Part shown: piece by piece, positions 9,325-18,192 of the stretch | How the letters are laid out: each line of letters starts with the position of its first letter | How positions within the stretch are numbered: position 1 is the first letter of the stretch | Assembly: GCA_052066835.1 (NCBI GenBank) | Contig: JBQHRJ010000012.1 | Length of the DNA stretch: 64,000 nt | Reading direction: 5' to 3' (one strand) | Source: UBA2821 sp902763335 | Lineage (GTDB): Bacteria; Bacillota; Clostridia; Lachnospirales; Lachnospiraceae | Notes under the pieces: model-generated | The model's input: only the letters and a program-made list of their open reading frames with translations | What the model was told of the DNA's origin: nothing | Databases searched by the model: none | Position numbers and translations under genes: made by a program

Positions 9325-10602
9325 ATGGAAAAATTTAAGAAAATATTACTGTTACTGCTAATACTTGTTTTACCATATCATTTTCAGGTAATAAGTATCC
9401 TGTTGTCAGGCGTCGGAGTTCTTAAACTCTGGAAGGAAATGGTAATAGGTGTGCTGTTTCTCATTACGTTATATCAGCTTATAACGGGAAAGAAAAAGTT
9501 TAAAATATCGACATTTGAAATTATGCTTGTTGCATTTATGGCTATTATTTTTATATATGTCTGTTTCAGCCATTCAATGTATCATGCACTTTACATATCA
9601 AGAATATATTTTGTTCCGCTTCTCCTTGTGCCTATAATAAAATATACGGATATGGACAAAAAAGAGATAGCATTTGTATTAAAGCTTGTTATGATTAATG
9701 GTATAATACTGTGTGCCTGGGGCGTGTTTCAGGCACATATACTCGGGGATTCATTCCTTATTGACATGGGATATCAGACAAAGAGAGTTCATCACGGACT
9801 CAGGCTTAAAAATGAGTTCTATATGCTTGGCGGCGGATATATGCAGCGTGTGACATCAACATTTGCGGCACCGAATACATATGGAATGTTTTTGACGATA
9901 ATGATTAGTGTGGTCTTATTCGTATACAAGAAGTTTGGAATAAATAAAATATTTGCATATATCACCATAGCAGTATCGCTTATAACGCTTGTTCTTACAT
10001 TTTCAAGAACATCGTGGGTGGCATGTGTGGCAGTATTTGTTTTGTATTTTATAACCAACACTGATAAAACTCAGGAAATGTTAGTAGTTAAGGCGGGCAT
10101 TGCATGTGTGGTCGTAGCGGTTCTGTATATAGTGATTGATAAATTATTGATTCATACGAGCGTTGTGAATGCGTTTACAACACTGCTTTACAACACGTTT
10201 ACCGGAAAAGATTCATCTTTTCTCGGACATTGGAATTCGTGGCTTGATTCAATAGAAAATATGTTTAAACATCCGTTGGGATTGGGACTCGGTAAAAACG
10301 GACCTAGAGCAAAGCTGTTTATCGACAATCCGAATCTGACTGAATCTTCATACTTCCTCATGGAATATGAAGTGGGAATAATAGGTGCGATAGTGTACTT
10401 TGGCGGATATGTAAGAGTTATTATGGATAACGTGAAAACGTACAGAGAAACTAAGAGAAATGAGATACTTGTTATTACCGCGGTAGTGATGGTTATGCTT
10501 ATAGGTTACTTATCATTACCATTCGTACAGGATTTTGAACTGCTGGTAATGTTCTACATTGTGGCATCATTACAGTATAACAGGTGTATACAGAAAGATT
10601 AA
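9325..10602 (+). CDS. O-antigen polymerase/ligase-like membrane protein (Wzy)
   Basis: This 425-residue protein has about eleven hydrophobic segments and a large extracytoplasmic loop near residues 290-345 containing LGHWNSWLDSIENMF, HPLGLGLGKNG and a Ser/Glu-rich stretch. That arrangement is typical of the Wzy_C/O-antigen ligase family. Together with the Wzx-like flippase at 14948 it implies Wzx/Wzy-dependent assembly: repeat units are flipped and then polymerised outside the membrane. A polymerase role is favoured over a ligase role because no lipid A genes are present. GGAGG precedes the ATG. The family is too divergent for a linkage prediction. Confidence 0.82.
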   Translation: MEKFKKILLLLLILVLPYHFQVISILLSGVGVLKLWKEMVIGVLFLITLYQLITGKKKFKISTFEIMLVAFMAIIFIYVCFSHSMYHALYISRIYFVPLLLVPIIKYTDMDKKEIAFVLKLVMINGIILCAWGVFQAHILGDSFLIDMGYQTKRVHHGLRLKNEFYMLGGGYMQRVTSTFAAPNTYGMFLTIMISVVLFVYKKFGINKIFAYITIAVSLITLVLTFSRTSWVACVAVFVLYFITNTDKTQEMLVVKAGIACVVVAVLYIVIDKLLIHTSVVNAFTTLLYNTFTGKDSSFLGHWNSWLDSIENMFKHPLGLGLGKNGPRAKLFIDNPNLTESSYFLMEYEVGIIGAIVYFGGYVRVIMDNVKTYRETKRNEILVITAVVMVMLIGYLSLPFVQDFELLVMFYIVASLQYNRCIQKD

Positions 10603-10630
10603 AGATTAGTATTTTTAAACGGAGGTAATT

Positions 10631-11332
10631 ATGCAGGCTTTATTGTTGGCAGGAGGGCTTGGCACAAGACTCAGAAGTGTTGTAAATGACAGGCCTAAAC
10701 CTATGGCACTGGTTGAGGGTAAGCCGTTTTTGGAGTATCTTCTGACACAGTTAAAAAATAATGATATTACAGATATAATATTTGCGGTTGGTTATAAAGG
10801 CTCCATGATAGAGGAATATTTTGGAAATGGCAGTAAGTTTGGCATAAAAGCAGAGTATTCATACGAGAAAGAGCAGTTAGGAACAGCCGGAGCCATTAAG
10901 AATGCGGCAGATTTTATAAAGGATGATTATTTCTTTGTATTAAATGCGGATACTTATTATAATCTTGATTATAGCAGACTGGTTGACATGAAAGAAAATA
11001 CTGCATCTGAGATGGTACTTGTGCTTAGGGAAGTAAGTGACAAATCAAGGTATGGAAGCGTGTCAACAGATGGTGACAGAGTTATAGGATTCAATGAAAA
11101 ATCGGAGGAGGCTGTTGCCGGTCTTATAAATGGCGGAATATATTATATGAGTAAAAAACTGTTAGGGGATATTCCGGACAGAAAATGCTCACTGGAAAAT
11201 GAAATGATTCCAAAGTGGCTGGATGAAGAAATGATTATTACGGCATATGTGAATGACGGATATTTTATAGATATAGGCGTGCCGGAGGACTACTTCAGAT
11301 TTCAGAAGGATGTCAGGGAAAATAATCTGTAG
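10631..11332 (+). CDS. hddC: D-glycero-D-manno-heptose 1-phosphate guanylyltransferase
   Basis: A nucleotidyltransferase with ALLLAGGLGTRL (3-14), RPKPM and a downstream NADTYY metal site, closest by eye to HddC. That enzyme joins GTP and heptose-1-phosphate into GDP-D-glycero-alpha-D-manno-heptose. The assignment is strengthened because the kinase, phosphatase and isomerase of the same route follow immediately. The length of 233 fits HddC and is shorter than most glucose-1-phosphate enzymes. GGAGG lies before the start. A plain hexose-1-phosphate nucleotidyltransferase would be the alternative if the neighbours did not fit so well. Confidence 0.85.
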   Translation: MQALLLAGGLGTRLRSVVNDRPKPMALVEGKPFLEYLLTQLKNNDITDIIFAVGYKGSMIEEYFGNGSKFGIKAEYSYEKEQLGTAGAIKNAADFIKDDYFFVLNADTYYNLDYSRLVDMKENTASEMVLVLREVSDKSRYGSVSTDGDRVIGFNEKSEEAVAGLINGGIYYMSKKLLGDIPDRKCSLENEMIPKWLDEEMIITAYVNDGYFIDIGVPEDYFRFQKDVRENNL

Positions 11333-11358
11333 AAAAAGAAAAGAAAGTGTGAAGATAA

Positions 11359-12438
11359 ATGATAATACGAGGAAGAGCACCTTTGAGGGTGAGTTTTGGC
11401 GGAGGCGGAACCGATGTTGCTCCTTTTTGTGAGGAAATGGGTGGAGCCATACTTGGAAGTACGATTAATAAATTTGCAAGCTGTTCTATAGTTCCGAGGA
11501 ATGATGATAACATTATCGTTCATTCACTGGATTTTGATATGACGGTAAAATATAACACAAAAGAAAATTATGTATACAATGGAAGCCTTGATCTTGTAAA
11601 GGCAGCACTTAAACGCATGGATATAAAACAGGGATGCGAAGTGTATCTTCAGTGTGATGCACCTCCGGGTTCAGGTCTCGGAACTTCATCTACGGTGATG
11701 GTTGCTTTACTGAAGGCATTGTCAAGGTGGAAAGGTGAAGAACTTGATGCATATGCTCTTGCAGATATGGCATATGAGGTTGAGCGAATTGACCTTGGCA
11801 TATCAGGCGGATATCAGGATCAGTATGCAGCTACATTTGGCGGATTCAATTTTATAGAGTTCCATGGAAGAAATCAGGTAGTTGTGAATCCACTCAGGAT
11901 AAAGAAAGATATTGTCCACGAACTTGAGAGCAATCTTTTGCTGTGTTATACGGGAAATATTCACGTATCGGCTAATATTATTGATGATCAGGTCAAGAAT
12001 TATAAAGATAAAAATGTGGATGCATTAAAAGCAATGTCAGAAGTCAAGGCACTTGCATATGCCATGAAGGACGAATTGTTAAAGGGAAATCTTCACAGTT
12101 TTGGTAAACTTCTTGATTATGGATGGAAGAGTAAGAAGAGAATGAGTAACAAGATTACAAATCCTCAGATAGATGAATTATACGATACGGCTATAAAGGC
12201 GGGAGCCCTTGGCGGCAAACTTCTCGGTGCCGGCGGAGGCGGATACCTTCTTATGTATTGTCCGTATAATATAAGACATATTGTTGCACAGAAGATGGAA
12301 GCAGCAGGCGGTCAGCTTGCAGACTGGAATTTTGAATTCAGAGGCTCACAGGCATGGAAGATGGATGAAAAGAGATGGAACTATGACAAAGTGGAAGTCT
12401 CTATACCGGATGGAAAATATACATTTGATATAAAATAA
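11359..12438 (+). CDS. hddA: D-glycero-D-manno-heptose 7-phosphate kinase (GHMP family)
   Basis: A GHMP-superfamily small-molecule kinase. The N-terminus RAPLRVSFGGGGTD is shared by HddA and fucokinase-type enzymes. The ATP loop PPGSGLGTSS is at 102-111, and the third motif LGAGGGGY lies near residue 295. It should phosphorylate the anomeric position of heptose-7-phosphate, giving the 1,7-bisphosphate for the phosphatase encoded next. The length of 359 is slightly above typical. The ribosome binding site is weak (purines around 11345-11355), suggesting coupling with the gene before it. Confidence 0.87.
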   Translation: MIIRGRAPLRVSFGGGGTDVAPFCEEMGGAILGSTINKFASCSIVPRNDDNIIVHSLDFDMTVKYNTKENYVYNGSLDLVKAALKRMDIKQGCEVYLQCDAPPGSGLGTSSTVMVALLKALSRWKGEELDAYALADMAYEVERIDLGISGGYQDQYAATFGGFNFIEFHGRNQVVVNPLRIKKDIVHELESNLLLCYTGNIHVSANIIDDQVKNYKDKNVDALKAMSEVKALAYAMKDELLKGNLHSFGKLLDYGWKSKKRMSNKITNPQIDELYDTAIKAGALGGKLLGAGGGGYLLMYCPYNIRHIVAQKMEAAGGQLADWNFEFRGSQAWKMDEKRWNYDKVEVSIPDGKYTFDIK

Positions 12439-12460
12439 ATGTGGCTATTTAGGAGCAGAC

Positions 12461-13024
12461 ATGGATAAGATAATATTTCTTGACAGGGACGGAACTATAA
12501 ATGTAGAAAAAAATTATCTGTACAAAACAGAGGATTTTCAGTTTATAAGTGGAGTACCGGAGGCAATAAAATCATTTAATGATAATGGATACAGGGTAGT
12601 TGTTGTAACCAATCAGGCGGGAGTTGCCAGAGGATATTACACAGAAGAAGATGTAAAAGTACTCCATCATTATATAGACGGTGAACTTGAAAAATACGGA
12701 GCACACATCGACAGATATATGTACTGTCCGCATCATCCGGTAAATGGAACAGGCGAATACAAATGTGAATGCAACTGCAGAAAGCCGGGTACCGGTATGT
12801 TTGAAAAATGCAGGGAATATTATGACATAGACATGGACGCCTCATGGATGATAGGTGACAATAAGGGAGATATAGGCGCAGGCAAAAATTTTGGAATAAA
12901 AACAATACTTGTGGGAACAGGGTACGGAAAGCAGCTTAGGGAAGAAGGGTACGATGAATATGACTATTATGCATCAGATTTAGCTGAGGCTGCGAGGCTG
13001 ATAAATCAAATAGAAGTGAATTAA
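12461..13024 (+). CDS. gmhB: D-glycero-D-manno-heptose 1,7-bisphosphate 7-phosphatase (HAD)
   Basis: A HAD phosphatase with the nucleophile and acid D8 and D10 in FLDRDGTIN, VTNQAG at 49-54 and GDNKGDIGAG near the C-terminus. The zinc-binding loop characteristic of GmhB is present (C89, H91, then a CxCxC cluster at 102-106). It removes the 7-phosphate of heptose-1,7-bisphosphate. It lies between the kinase and isomerase genes with gaps of 22 and 28 bases. The histidinol-phosphatase branch of the family also has a zinc loop, but the neighbourhood favours GmhB. Confidence 0.9.
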   Translation: MDKIIFLDRDGTINVEKNYLYKTEDFQFISGVPEAIKSFNDNGYRVVVVTNQAGVARGYYTEEDVKVLHHYIDGELEKYGAHIDRYMYCPHHPVNGTGEYKCECNCRKPGTGMFEKCREYYDIDMDASWMIGDNKGDIGAGKNFGIKTILVGTGYGKQLREEGYDEYDYYASDLAEAARLINQIEVN

Positions 13025-13052
13025 TATTAAGCACTTCGGGATGGAGGCAGAT

Positions 13053-13688
13053 ATGGAGAAATATCATTATATAGAGCAGTTGATTGAGAGGTATCCGGCA
13101 CTTGCACCGGCAAAGGAAGATATAAAGAGGGCAGCGGATATTCTTTCTGAATGTTATGAAAAGGGCGGAAAGATATTGATTGCCGGAAACGGTGGAAGTG
13201 CCGCGGATTCTGAACATATGGTTGGAGAGCTTATGAAAGGTTTTGTAAAACCGAGAAAGGTTTCAGAGGAATTTAAACAGACACTTTTAGACATAGATGA
13301 GAAGAACGGTGAAGTGCTTGCAGACTGTCTTCAGCAGGCAGTTCCAGCCATTGCGTTATGTGGTCATTCTGCACTCAGTACGGCATATCTTAATGATGTT
13401 GAGGGAAAAGTAGGATTTGCACAGCAGGTTATGGGATATGCCACAGACAATGATGTATTCTTCGGAATATCAACATCAGGAAATTCGCAGAATGTCGTCT
13501 ATGCAGCAATCACTGCAAAGGCTAAGGGAATCGGAGTGATAGCTCTTACCGGAGAGACAGGCGGAAAATTAAAAGATTATGCAGATGTGACTATAAAAGT
13601 ACCGGGAACAGAGCCTTATAAGGTTCAGGAATATCATCTTCCGGTATATCACGCATTATGCCTTGAACTTGAAGAGAGGTATTTTTAA
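13053..13688 (+). CDS. gmhA: sedoheptulose 7-phosphate isomerase
   Basis: An SIS-domain isomerase that converts sedoheptulose-7-phosphate to heptose-7-phosphate, the first step of the heptose route. The signature AGNGGSAADSEHMVGEL lies near residues 45-61, and FFGISTSGNSQNV forms the second sugar-phosphate site. The start at 13053 is chosen over an in-frame ATG at 13041 because GGAGG (13043-13047) is correctly spaced only for the later one. The 211-residue length is slightly larger than Gram-negative GmhA. It completes the four-enzyme set. Confidence 0.92.
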   Translation: MEKYHYIEQLIERYPALAPAKEDIKRAADILSECYEKGGKILIAGNGGSAADSEHMVGELMKGFVKPRKVSEEFKQTLLDIDEKNGEVLADCLQQAVPAIALCGHSALSTAYLNDVEGKVGFAQQVMGYATDNDVFFGISTSGNSQNVVYAAITAKAKGIGVIALTGETGGKLKDYADVTIKVPGTEPYKVQEYHLPVYHALCLELEERYF

Positions 13689-13711
13689 TCCGCCGATGAA
13701 AGGAAAAAGTC

Positions 13712-14923
13712 ATGAAGAAAGTATTATTTATATCGTTTGATGTTCCGTATGATGGAGTTGGACACGCAGGAGGAAAAACACACAATTTTTATCTGAAAAA
13801 AGTTGCGCAGGATGAGAACTTTGAAGCTTTTCTGATTTCATTCTGTATTCCAAATGATTTACCAAAACTTGACTGCGATAAATATGGAATCGGAAACAAA
13901 ATATTCTGTATAAGACCGGAAAAGAAATATAAGCTGGCGAGAGGAATAATGAATATCAGCTCAAAGTTTAACCCGTGGGATAAACATGCCGGCATAATAT
14001 CAGGATATTATGTTAAAAAGATAAAAGAGCAGCTTAACAGCATGAAAAAAGAAGGATATACTCCTGATGTCATAGTTCTTGAGTGGACACCTATAGTATT
14101 GCTTGCGGATATGATAAAGGAAATATTTCCACAGGCAAAGCTTGTTGCGTCTGAACATGATGTAACATTTCTTGGATATTACAGAAAATATAAATATGAA
14201 AATGGAACATATAAAAAGTGGCTTGCAAAAGTGAGATATAATACGATGCTTAAGCAGGAACTTAAGGCAATAGAGACATGTGACATGGTTTTTCCGCATA
14301 ACCACAAGGATGCAAATATTCTGCTTAAACATGATGTGCCTAAACAGAAGATACATCCGATAGTTCCGTATTATATGGATTTTGCGGATGTTAAATGGAA
14401 CGGAAACAGCAAAAACATTGTATTTTTTGGAGCCATGGGCAGACCGGAAAATTATCTCAGTGCCATATGGTTTGCAAAAAATGTTATGCCGTTACTTAAG
14501 GATACCGGAGTGGTATTTCAGGTTATCGGAGGCGGACCGGTAGAAGAATTAAAGAAACTTGAGTCTGACAATATAAAGGTTCTCGGATTTGTGGAGGATG
14601 TGTCACCTTATTTTGCTGATGCATTATGCATGGTTGCACCGCTGGTACTGGGAGCCGGAATAAAAGTTAAAGTTATAGAGGGAATGTCATCGGGAATGCC
14701 TGTACTTACCAACAAGCTTGGTATAGAGGGCATATACGCAGAAGATGGCACCGAGTATTTTCATTGTGAAGAACCGGAGGAATACGCAGAGCGTATAAAG
14801 ATGCTTCTTGACAGCCATGATGTGGCAGAGAAAATGTCAGAGAAATCAAAGCAGCTAATAAAGTCAAAGTTTGATATGGACTCATCAGCAGCTCAGTATA
14901 TTAAAATATTGAAAGAAATTTAG
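13712..14923 (+). CDS. GT4-like glycosyltransferase
   Basis: This 403-residue protein has a two-domain GT-B layout: an N-terminal FDVPYDGVGHAGG acceptor-side loop, a linker, and a C-terminal donor-binding half. That half carries FGAMGRPENYLSA, IGGGPVEELKKL and the GT4-type segment GAGIKVKVIEGMSSGMPV. It probably adds a sugar to the lipid-linked repeat unit. Placed directly after the heptose genes, it is a reasonable but unproven candidate for the heptosyltransferase. The stop codon is followed at once by the flippase gene leader. Confidence 0.84.
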   Translation: MKKVLFISFDVPYDGVGHAGGKTHNFYLKKVAQDENFEAFLISFCIPNDLPKLDCDKYGIGNKIFCIRPEKKYKLARGIMNISSKFNPWDKHAGIISGYYVKKIKEQLNSMKKEGYTPDVIVLEWTPIVLLADMIKEIFPQAKLVASEHDVTFLGYYRKYKYENGTYKKWLAKVRYNTMLKQELKAIETCDMVFPHNHKDANILLKHDVPKQKIHPIVPYYMDFADVKWNGNSKNIVFFGAMGRPENYLSAIWFAKNVMPLLKDTGVVFQVIGGGPVEELKKLESDNIKVLGFVEDVSPYFADALCMVAPLVLGAGIKVKVIEGMSSGMPVLTNKLGIEGIYAEDGTEYFHCEEPEEYAERIKMLLDSHDVAEKMSEKSKQLIKSKFDMDSSAAQYIKILKEI

Positions 14924-14947
14924 TTGTTTAAGGAAAGGCAAATAACC

Positions 14948-16390
14948 ATGAGCAGTGGAAAAAGTGTAACAAAAAACTACATGTATAATATGGCATATCA
15001 GATTCTGATACTTATTACGCCACTCATTACAACACCGTATGTGTCGAGGGTTCTGGGGGCAGGACCCATTGGAAAATACAGTTATACCCAGTCAATAGTG
15101 ACATATTTCACATTGATTGGAACCATAGGTATAGCAATGTATGGTCAGCGTGAGATTGCATACATTCAGGAAGAGCGTGAAAAACGAACGAAGGTTTTCT
15201 GGGAAATTATTATCCTCAGGGCAATTACGGTGACGGCAACGCTGATGGTGTTTTATTTTACATGTGTTATGAATGGCAAATACAAAATATTGTATGCAAT
15301 CCAGATAATCGACATTGTTGCAAATATTTTTGATATAAGCTGGTTCTTTCAGGGAATAGAGGATTTTAAGAGGATAGTCATACGAAATATGCTGGTTAAG
15401 CTTATATGTGTGGCGATGATATTTATTTTTGTAAAATCACCTGAGGATTTACCTTTATATGCGCTCTGTTATTCGCTTTCACTTATTATCGGAAATATTT
15501 CATTGTGGTTTTATCTGCCGTCGTATCTGTCACCGGTAAAATTTTCGACTCTTAATATATTCAGTCATGTGATGCCGTCTGTGATGTTATTTATTCCACA
15601 GGTTGCGATTCAGGTATACACGGTTCTTGACAGAACGATGCTCGGTAAACTGGCAAAGCAGTCTGCCATGGTGCAGGTAGGATATTATGAACAGTCGCAG
15701 AAAATAGTAAAACTGCTTCTTACAATTATAACTTCTCTTGGAACGGTTATGCTTCCGAGAATGGCAAGTATATATGCCAAAAAAGATATAAAGCTCATAA
15801 ACGAATATATGAATAAGTCATTCAGATATACTTATATGATAGGTGCACCGTTGGTACTGGGACTGATTTCAGTATCAAAGAGATTTGTACCTATATTTTA
15901 TGGAAAAGGATATGACATGGTCGGAACGATACTCATATGTATCTCACCGATTATAATATTTATAGGGCTCAGCAATGTTATAGGAACACAGTATCAGATT
16001 CCTACAAATAAACAGCGGGATTATACGATTTCCGTAGTGGCAGGGGCAGTAGTCAATTTCCTGCTTAATCTTATACTGATACCGGTTGTTGGTGTTATCG
16101 GTGCGGTAATCGCTACAGTGGCAGCAGAGTTTATAGTTCTTGTTGTTCATTACTATTATGTAAGAAATGACATAGATGTAAAGGAAAGCATAGTGTGTTG
16201 CAAAAATTATGTGATAGCAGGACTTATCATGTTTGTAGTGGCATGTGCAGTATCATTTATACCGTGCTCAAATAATCTGGTTATTGTGACATGTCAGGTA
16301 ATAGCAGGAGTTATAGTATATTTTTCCATACTTTTTATTATGAAGGACGAGCTTATGGAAATGATTATAAGAAAGGTGCTTAGAAGGTAA
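14948..16390 (+). CDS. polysaccharide flippase of the Wzx/MOP superfamily
   Basis: This 480-residue protein has about fourteen membrane segments and the typical start KNYMYNMAYQILILITPLI followed by PYVSRVLGAGPIG. It is a MATE/MOP-type transporter expected to flip the undecaprenyl-linked repeat unit to the outer membrane face. ATG at 14948 is preferred; AGGAAAGG (14931-14938) lies upstream. A TTG directly after the previous stop, at 14924, is in frame but unsupported. The stop codon TAA shares its last base with the ATG of the next gene, so the two are translationally coupled. Confidence 0.93.
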   Translation: MSSGKSVTKNYMYNMAYQILILITPLITTPYVSRVLGAGPIGKYSYTQSIVTYFTLIGTIGIAMYGQREIAYIQEEREKRTKVFWEIIILRAITVTATLMVFYFTCVMNGKYKILYAIQIIDIVANIFDISWFFQGIEDFKRIVIRNMLVKLICVAMIFIFVKSPEDLPLYALCYSLSLIIGNISLWFYLPSYLSPVKFSTLNIFSHVMPSVMLFIPQVAIQVYTVLDRTMLGKLAKQSAMVQVGYYEQSQKIVKLLLTIITSLGTVMLPRMASIYAKKDIKLINEYMNKSFRYTYMIGAPLVLGLISVSKRFVPIFYGKGYDMVGTILICISPIIIFIGLSNVIGTQYQIPTNKQRDYTISVVAGAVVNFLLNLILIPVVGVIGAVIATVAAEFIVLVVHYYYVRNDIDVKESIVCCKNYVIAGLIMFVVACAVSFIPCSNNLVIVTCQVIAGVIVYFSILFIMKDELMEMIIRKVLRR

Positions 16391-18111
16391 TGATAAAGAC
16401 CGATATGAAGAAAAAACATATTATTATGTTAAGAATTGCATTTGCATTTGTTATTTTCCTTGTAAGCATCAGGCATCTTACAGAAGTATACCAGCCGACT
16501 CTGCTTGATGATGAATTTTCGTATTGGAGTATTGCTGCATACTTTGATGGTAAAAACTGGTCAGAAGTCACTTCGTTATGTAAATATTACTCATACGGTT
16601 ACAGCTTTATACTGTATCTTATAATGAAAATATTTACAAATACTGTATACATGTACAGGGCAGCCATAGTATTGAACGGATTTTTTCTTATTGCAGGATA
16701 TTTTATTCTTGAAAATATTTTTACATACATTTTTAAGGATGAAAACAGAGCAGCATTATCATCTGTAGCATTTCTTATGACACTGATTCCATGCAATGTG
16801 GCATTTTCAACGGTCAATTTAACAGAGTGTCTTCTGTATGTGCTTTTTCTCGGTATTATACGTTTGAGTATGGATATGGGAAATAACATGAAGACATGGA
16901 AATGGATTCTTTTATCCGTTCTTATGGGATATTCTTATATGGTGCATCAGAGAATGATATGCGTTATCATAGCTGTGGCAGCAGGAATGATTCTTATGAT
17001 GTTTAAGAAGAAGGTCAGGGTAAGGGACGCACTTATGGTGTGCGGAATACTTATATGTATACTTATGGTACATCATTACATTAAGGCGGATATCAAGTCA
17101 GAGCTGTGGCTTAACGGTATGTATTCTGCGGATAACGATTATGGCTCTATAATAGAAAATCTTATATATGTTTTAAGTTCTCCGAAAAATATAGCAGTAT
17201 TTATAATAGGTATAGCCGGTAAGCTCTTTTATTTTTCAACGGCAACATATATATTCGGAATAGCAGTTATGGTTATTCTGGCAGTTAAGGTGTTTGGCGA
17301 GATAAAGGAGAAAGATACTGAAAGTTCTGTATTTACGGTGATATTTGTGTCGTTTGCAATGATGATATTTATATCAGCACTATTTATGTGTCATATAGAG
17401 AAAATGGCATGGCTGTTATATGGAAGATACGCGGAGATAATGTATCCGCTCATATTCGGCATGGCTGTTATATATATATACCGGATGATGCGTGACAATG
17501 TGAGAAAGGTAATGCTTCTTATGGGAGGCAGCAGTATATTTTATATTCTGATGGGAATTGTCATAAGATGGTATGCTGCAAGAAGAGGTTTAAAATGGAT
17601 AAATTATATAAGCTGCAGCCAGATATATAAATATACTCAGGGAGAACATCTTACCATATTAAAAATGATGGCAGTGGTCATAGCGACAATGATTATGGCA
17701 CTGATAGTATTTGGAATCAGAAAATATAAGGGAGCAGCCCTTGGTGTTATGATGGTATTCACCTTTGTATTATTTTACATAACCGGAGAAATACCAATCA
17801 GGTCGATAAATCTGGATTTACAAAAGAGCAGAAATGAGACATCATCCGTAGCGGACTTTATAAAGCAAAGCGGAAAGGATACCTATTATTATGTCAATGA
17901 AAATGAGGAAGATGATACGGCCCAGTATAGGGAATACATACAGTACTGGCTTCAGGATAAAAAGCTTTACTGTGTGACGGATGATGATATGGACAGAACA
18001 GATGAGGGAGCACTGCTTATTGTATCTTATGAGAAAAAACCACAGATTGTAGATGAAAATGCAAACCCTGTTTATGCAAATGATTTGTGCCGCATATATG
18101 AGATTCAGTAA
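16390..18111 (+). CDS. GT-C-like multi-pass membrane protein
   Basis: This 573-residue protein has about eleven hydrophobic segments. The first extracytoplasmic loop contains LLDDEFSYWSIAAYF, an Asp-Asp-Glu motif in the place where GT-C glycosyltransferases of the PMT/ArnT type keep their catalytic acid. A soluble tail of about 100 residues closes the protein. It may transfer a sugar from a polyprenyl-phosphate donor to the surface glycan. It is distantly similar in layout to the proteins at 18193 and 25695 but shorter and less alike. The start shares one base with the preceding stop codon. No exact family name is claimed. Confidence 0.7.
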   Translation: MIKTDMKKKHIIMLRIAFAFVIFLVSIRHLTEVYQPTLLDDEFSYWSIAAYFDGKNWSEVTSLCKYYSYGYSFILYLIMKIFTNTVYMYRAAIVLNGFFLIAGYFILENIFTYIFKDENRAALSSVAFLMTLIPCNVAFSTVNLTECLLYVLFLGIIRLSMDMGNNMKTWKWILLSVLMGYSYMVHQRMICVIIAVAAGMILMMFKKKVRVRDALMVCGILICILMVHHYIKADIKSELWLNGMYSADNDYGSIIENLIYVLSSPKNIAVFIIGIAGKLFYFSTATYIFGIAVMVILAVKVFGEIKEKDTESSVFTVIFVSFAMMIFISALFMCHIEKMAWLLYGRYAEIMYPLIFGMAVIYIYRMMRDNVRKVMLLMGGSSIFYILMGIVIRWYAARRGLKWINYISCSQIYKYTQGEHLTILKMMAVVIATMIMALIVFGIRKYKGAALGVMMVFTFVLFYITGEIPIRSINLDLQKSRNETSSVADFIKQSGKDTYYYVNENEEDDTAQYREYIQYWLQDKKLYCVTDDDMDRTDEGALLIVSYEKKPQIVDENANPVYANDLCRIYEIQ

Positions 18112-18118
18112 AAATAAC

Positions 18119-18147
18119 TTGACAAATAGTTTTTAAACTAATATCAT
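18119..18147 (+). promoter_or_regulatory. internal promoter with a palindrome in its spacer
   Basis: TTGACA (18119-18124), a 17-base spacer and TATCAT (18142-18147) match the vegetative consensus at 11 of 12 positions. The spacer holds a perfect palindrome, TAGTTT-TT-AAACTA (18127-18140), a good candidate operator. It lies in the 81-base gap before the GT-C paralog. Confidence 0.72.
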
Positions 18148-18192
18148 ACAAAATGGTAGCTATTGGGTTTATTTACAAATAGGAGAGAAATC

